A DNA stretch of 64,000 bases from Nucisporomicrobium flavum (lineage in GTDB: Bacteria > Actinomycetota > Actinomycetes > Mycobacteriales > Micromonosporaceae). This document shows positions 60,597 through 64,000 of this stretch, in pieces (within the stretch, counting starts at the first letter, position 1; each line of letters starts with the position of its first letter). The stretch spans positions 489,724-553,723 of the forward strand of contig NZ_JADMLH010000003.1 in NCBI RefSeq assembly GCF_016464385.1, given 5' to 3'. The notes beneath the pieces are model-generated. The model was not told the DNA's origin, did not search any database, and saw only the letters and a program-made list of their open reading frames with translations. A program made the translations under genes and the position numbers.

Positions 60597-61231
60597 CTCT
60601 CAGGCACCCCCGTGGTTGATTCGGATCGGACGAGCAGGCCGTCCAGGAGCAGCGACACCAGCTCGGCGCCTTCGAAGCGCGAGGGGTCGCCGAACGGCCC
60701 GTACGAGTTTGCTCCGCAGAAGAGCAGCAGCAGCTGGGCGACATCGCCGGGCGACCGGCGCAACAGCGCGGCGTCCGGGGCGATCAGCTGGGCGAGGGCG
60801 GCCTGCAGGCGCTCGCGGGCCGACGCCATCCGGGCGGCGGCCTCCGGTGGCGCCGCGGCGGCCAGCACGAGCTTGCGGGCGGCGGTCATCAGCTGGGCGT
60901 TCTCGGTGAACCGCCCGTGGATCAGCTCGGCGGCCCGGGCCAGCCGGTGGCGCAGGTCGGCGCCCGCGTCGATGGCGGCGATCGCGTCGAGGGTGTGCTG
61001 CGGGTCGAGCGCCTGCAGCAGAGATGCCACGATCAGCGACTGCTTGTCCGGGAAGACGCCGAAGATCGTGCCCTCGGCCACCCCGGCGGCCCGGGCGATC
61101 TGCCGGGTGCTGACGTCGACGCCGATCTCGTGCAGCAGCGGCACGGTGGCGGCGATCAGGGCGGCCCGGCGGTCGTCGGGCGCCATCGCGGGCACCCGGC
61201 GGCGGCGTACGTGCTCGCGCGGAGAAGTCAC
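60590..61231 (-). CDS. TetR-family repressor of the ABC exporter
   Basis: A 213-residue regulator. The N-terminal helix-turn-helix is RRAALIAATVPLLHEIGVDVSTRQIARAAGVAEGTIFGVFPDKQSLIVASL. It is the first gene of the exporter operon and overlaps the first half-transporter. GTG 61231 lies close to an imperfect TGAGCGAGCG palindrome (61246-61263), so the repressor would block its own promoter. No ribosome site is evident, so the mRNA may be leaderless. Confidence 0.92.
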   Translation of the reverse strand: MTSPREHVRRRRVPAMAPDDRRAALIAATVPLLHEIGVDVSTRQIARAAGVAEGTIFGVFPDKQSLIVASLLQALDPQHTLDAIAAIDAGADLRHRLARAAELIHGRFTENAQLMTAARKLVLAAAAPPEAAARMASARERLQAALAQLIAPDAALLRRSPGDVAQLLLLFCGANSYGPFGDPSRFEGAELVSLLLDGLLVRSESTTGVPERC

Positions 61232-61245
61232 GCGGCGAAGCTTAA

Positions 61246-61263
61246 TGAGCGAGCGCTCACTCA
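61246..61263. promoter_or_regulatory. TetR-type operator
   Basis: TGAGCGAGCGCTCACTCA is an 18-bp palindrome with one mismatched pair. It lies 14 bases upstream of the TetR start, where the promoter must be. Confidence 0.7.
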
Positions 61264-61277
61264 GCCACTGACATTTG

Positions 61278-61712
61278 TCATGACCGGGGCGTGTCACCCC
61301 ACACGGCGAGCTCCCCGCCGGCCAGGCAGACCACGAGCACGCCGCCCGGGCCGGCCACCGCCCAGGACTCGAACTCGGCGTCGACCTCGACCAGCAGCCG
61401 CGCGCCGCTGCGGAAGCCGAGCTCCAGTTCGCCGGTGTCCCGGGTCCGCGCGCTGCTGACCACGTCGCCGAGCAGGGCTGCCAGGGCGTCCGAGGGGTAC
61501 TCGCCCGGCTCGACGTCGGCGCGGCCGTGCGGCCCGTACAGGCGGGCGACGCTCTCGATCACCACCTGGGCGTCACCGACGAAGGTGAGCACGATGGCGT
61601 GGCCGAGCCGCAGGTACTGCAGCTTGCGGCCGACCAGCACGTTGATGGACTGCGCTTGCCGCGGGCGCCATCCGGCGTCCATCTCGGCGACCATGACCGG
61701 CAACACCTGCAC
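61278..61712 (-). CDS. DUF6188-like protein
   Basis: A 144-residue soluble protein resembling the actinobacterial DUF6188 group (INVLVGRKLQYLRLGHAIVLTFVGDAQVVIES, then GARLLVEVDAEFESWAVAGPGGVLVVCLAGGELAVW). The function is unknown. GTG 61712 with an upstream GAGG is used. It lies upstream of the TetR gene on the same strand. Confidence 0.72.
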   Translation of the reverse strand: MQVLPVMVAEMDAGWRPRQAQSINVLVGRKLQYLRLGHAIVLTFVGDAQVVIESVARLYGPHGRADVEPGEYPSDALAALLGDVVSSARTRDTGELELGFRSGARLLVEVDAEFESWAVAGPGGVLVVCLAGGELAVWGDTPRS

Positions 61713-61809
61713 CTCGATCGGCTCGTCGGAGCATCTGACGGCAGGACCGTAGCCCGCACTTTCATAACGGGGCCTTAAAGACCGGGAGGGATTTACTATT
61801 CCTTCAGCG

Positions 61810-61826
61810 TATACGCCGAGCGTATA
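61810..61826. promoter_or_regulatory. PadR operator
   Basis: TATACGC and GCGTATA form a perfect 7-bp inverted repeat around CGA, 8 bases before the PadR start. The position suits autorepression. Confidence 0.65.
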
Positions 61827-61834
61827 GTCGTCGC

Positions 61835-62359
61835 ATGACGGTGCCGATGACCCTCCTGGGCCTGCTCGAGCGCGAGCCCAGCCACGGATACGACCTCAAG
61901 CGCGACTACGACGCCTACTTCGGACGCGGCAAGCCCCTGTCCTACGGGCAGGTCTACAACACGCTCAGCCGCCTGGCGCGCGACGGCAAGGTGGTGATGA
62001 GCGAGGTCGGGCCGGGGGAGGGGCCGGACCGCAAGCGCTACGTGATCACCGAGCGCGGGGCCACCGAGGTGGACACGTGGCTCGCCGAGCCGGTGGAGCC
62101 CGAGCCGCACCTGCAGACCACGCTCTTCGCCAAGGTGACGCTCGCGCTGATGCTCGGGCGTCCCGCCGAGGCCTATCTCGACACCCAGCGGGCGGCGCAC
62201 CTGAAGCGGATGCGCGAGCTCACCGAGATCAAACGGCACGGCGCCCTGGTGGACGCGCTGCTCGCCGACCACGGCCTGTTCCACCTCGAGGCCGACCTGC
62301 GGTGGATCGAGCTCACCGCGGCCCGCCTCGACGCCCTCGCAGCGGAGGTACGCAGATGA
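61835..62359 (+). CDS. PadR-family regulator
   Basis: A 174-residue regulator. The winged helix is LLGLLEREPSHGYDLKRDYDAYFGRGKPLSYGQVYNTLSRLARDGKVVMSEV, followed by a dimerising helical C-terminus. It overlaps the ATPase gene by four bases and probably represses the exporter that follows until it binds a ligand. Confidence 0.93.
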   Translation: MTVPMTLLGLLEREPSHGYDLKRDYDAYFGRGKPLSYGQVYNTLSRLARDGKVVMSEVGPGEGPDRKRYVITERGATEVDTWLAEPVEPEPHLQTTLFAKVTLALMLGRPAEAYLDTQRAAHLKRMRELTEIKRHGALVDALLADHGLFHLEADLRWIELTAARLDALAAEVRR

Positions 62360-63039
62360 GCATCATCGCCGCCCACGACGTCGCCCTCTCGTTCGGCGCC
62401 ACCCCGGCCCTGCGCGGCGCCGGGCTGGCCGTCGAGCCGGGGGAGATCGTCGCGATCATGGGACCCAGCGGCTCCGGCAAGTCCACGCTGCTGCACTGCC
62501 TCGCCGGCATCCTCGTGCCCGACCGGGGCGAGATCCACTTCGACGGCCGGCGGATCGACACGCTGGGCGAGGCGGAGCGCAGCGCGTTGCGGCGCGACCG
62601 GTTCGGCTTCGTGTTCCAGTTCGGCCAGCTCGTGCCCGAGCTCACCGCGGAGGAGAACGTCGCGCTGCCCCTGCTGCTCGGGGGCGTACGCCGTGCCGAG
62701 GCGGTGCGGTGGGCGCGGGAGTGGTTCCCCCGGCTGGGCCTCGACGGGCTGGAGGGCCGGCGCTCCGGCGAGCTCTCCGGCGGCCAGGCGCAACGGGTCG
62801 CGCTCGCCCGCGGGCTGGTGGGGCGCCCTCGGGTGCTCTTCGCCGACGAGCCGACCGGGGCCCTCGACTCGCTCACCGGCGAACAGGTCATGGACCTCAT
62901 GGTCGACGCGGCGCGCGCGGAGGGCACCACCGTCGTCCTGGTCACGCACGAGCCGCGGGTCGCCGCGTACGCCGACCGTGAGGTCGTGGTCCGCGACGGC
63001 AAGGCGTACCCGCTGACCGCCGAGGCGGCCGTGTCATGA
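62356..63039 (+). CDS. MacB/LolD-type ABC ATPase
   Basis: A 227-residue ATPase. Walker A is IMGPSGSGKSTLLHCL, the signature is GELSGGQAQRVALARGL, and Walker B is VLFADEPTGALDSLTG. VFQFGQLVPELTAEENVALPLLL is typical of the MacB/LolD group. It overlaps both the PadR gene and the permease gene by four bases. Confidence 0.94.
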   Translation: MSIIAAHDVALSFGATPALRGAGLAVEPGEIVAIMGPSGSGKSTLLHCLAGILVPDRGEIHFDGRRIDTLGEAERSALRRDRFGFVFQFGQLVPELTAEENVALPLLLGGVRRAEAVRWAREWFPRLGLDGLEGRRSGELSGGQAQRVALARGLVGRPRVLFADEPTGALDSLTGEQVMDLMVDAARAEGTTVVLVTHEPRVAAYADREVVVRDGKAYPLTAEAAVS

Positions 63040-64000
63040 TCCGCTTCGCGATCCGGCTCACGGTGGCAGGGGGCCGGGAGGCGGCGGCGAGGCTGGTCAT
63101 CATCGCGGCGGCGGTGACCCTCGGCGTCGCGATGGTGCTGGCCGCGGTGGCCGGCATGAACGGCGTCGGCAGCCAGAACGACCGGTACGGCTGGGCGAAC
63201 GCCGCGGTGCACCCCGCGGCACCGGGCGACCCGGACCCGCTCTGGTGGCAGCTGCGGGTGGACACGTACGACCGCGCCCCCATCGGCCGGGTCGACCTGG
63301 CCGCCACCGGGCCGGGCTCCCCGGTGCCGCCGGGACTGCCGAGGCTGCCCGGCCCCGGCGAGTTCTACGCCTCACCCGCCCTGCGCGACCTGCTGGCCGC
63401 CGAGCCCGCCGATCAGCTCGCCGCCCGCTTCCCCGCCCGCCTCGCCGGCACTGTCGGGCCCGAGGCGCTGCCGGCACCGAACTCGCTCGTTGCGGTCGCC
63501 GGCTACACCCCGCAGGAGATGTCCGCGCGTCCGGGCGCGACCAGGGTCTCGCGCCTGCCGGACACCGCGGCGGAGAACTGCCCCGGCGGGTGCTGGGCCG
63601 GGATCCCGTCGTCCGGCCTCCAGCTCATCCTGGCCGTCGTCGCCGCGGCGCTGGTGTTCCCGCTGCTGATCCTCGTCGGCTCGGCGACCCGGCTCGCCGC
63701 GGCCAGGCGCGAGCAGCGGTTCGCGGCCATGCGGCTGGTCGGTGCGACACCCCGGCAGATCGCGATCGTCTCCACGGTGGAGTCGACGGTGTCCGCGCTC
63801 GCGGGCACGGCCGCCGGCTTCGCGCTGTTCGCCGCCGTACGGGCCCCGCTCGCCGCGATCCCGTTCACCGGGGCGCCGATGTTCACCTCGGACCTGTCGC
63901 CGGGCGTGGGGGGAGCGCTCGCCGTGGCGCTGGGCGTACCGCTGGCGGCGGCCGTGATGGCGTGGGTGTCGCTGCGCCGCGTACAGATATCGCCGTTGGG
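63036..64000 (+). CDS. FtsX-like ABC permease (partial, runs off the window)
   Basis: The first 321 residues of a MacB/FtsX-type permease, open at the window end. An N-terminal membrane segment (LVIIAAAVTLGVAMVLAAVAG) precedes a long extracytoplasmic domain. Then come the FtsX helices (LILAVVAAALVFPLLILVGSATRLAAARREQRFAAMRLVGATPRQIAIVSTVES), with the REQRFAAMRLVGAT loop that contacts the ATPase. ATG 63036 overlaps the ATPase stop. The PadR-ATPase-permease set is typical of lipopeptide or antibiotic resistance exporters; the substrate is unknown. Confidence 0.9.
   Translation, partial: MIRFAIRLTVAGGREAAARLVIIAAAVTLGVAMVLAAVAGMNGVGSQNDRYGWANAAVHPAAPGDPDPLWWQLRVDTYDRAPIGRVDLAATGPGSPVPPGLPRLPGPGEFYASPALRDLLAAEPADQLAARFPARLAGTVGPEALPAPNSLVAVAGYTPQEMSARPGATRVSRLPDTAAENCPGGCWAGIPSSGLQLILAVVAAALVFPLLILVGSATRLAAARREQRFAAMRLVGATPRQIAIVSTVESTVSALAGTAAGFALFAAVRAPLAAIPFTGAPMFTSDLSPGVGGALAVALGVPLAAAVMAWVSLRRVQISPL

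Noticed and set aside
58428..61271. Long plus-strand open frame opposite the ABC exporter genes
   Set aside because: His/Asp/Arg-rich antisense translation with no family resemblance.

Overview
The window comes from a very GC-rich actinomycete chromosome. Strong third-position G/C bias, frequent GTG and TTG starts, mycothiol-type DinB proteins, an F420/PPOX-type oxidoreductase, many LacI-controlled glycoside hydrolases and many four-base stop/start overlaps fit Micromonosporaceae (Actinoplanes-like). That placement is an inference from gene content, not from a marker gene. I found no tRNA, rRNA, CRISPR array, transposase or phage gene.

Layout. 1-2543: a CHAT caspase-like protease coupled to a trypsin-co-occurring (trypco2) protein, a conflict/effector type pair cut by the window edge next to an anomalous G/C homopolymer stretch. 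2608-10436: a galactan-use locus with a GH53 endo-galactanase, a LacI regulator, a sugar ABC importer and a divergent GH35 beta-galactosidase. Two matching 16-bp palindromes lie in the divergent promoter region. 10454-12310: small genes set among four families of short GC-rich tandem repeats. 12323-23025: a GtrA protein, a PPOX protein, a large secreted GH92 alpha-mannosidase, a two-component system, an arginase-like protein and a second LacI regulator. The GH92 gene and this LacI gene share a 14-bp palindromic operator. 23068-36587: mixed housekeeping and accessory genes, namely a LigD-type polymerase, MFS/ArsR, a GNAT protein, a Tat lipoprotein intradiol dioxygenase, ABC-2 exporters, RNase HI, MarR, an AhpD-like protein, and an ABC exporter joined to a second two-component system. 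An orphan palindrome identical to the cellulose-repressor (CebR) box lies at 30721.

37231-49125 is a Wzx/Wzy-type exopolysaccharide cluster: an initiating sugar-phosphate transferase, a PAP2 phosphatase, a fused Alg14/Alg13-like glycosyltransferase, a secreted beta-propeller, a Wzz/BY-kinase-like protein with a degraded P-loop, a GT2, a Wzy-like polymerase, a Wzx-like flippase and a PAPS-type sulfotransferase. Behind it lie a kinase-fold protein, a secreted GH16 glucanase and a methyltransferase. They are followed by a c-di-GMP-I riboswitch directly in front of a secreted protein with several Calx-beta domains (53792-56759). Together this looks like a surface-matrix region: an exported, possibly sulfated polysaccharide, a possible hydrolase for it, and a c-di-GMP-controlled surface protein.

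56822-64000: a TetR-controlled heterodimeric ABC exporter with one degenerate ATPase site, a DUF6188-type protein, and a PadR-controlled MacB/FtsX-type ABC system cut by the window end.
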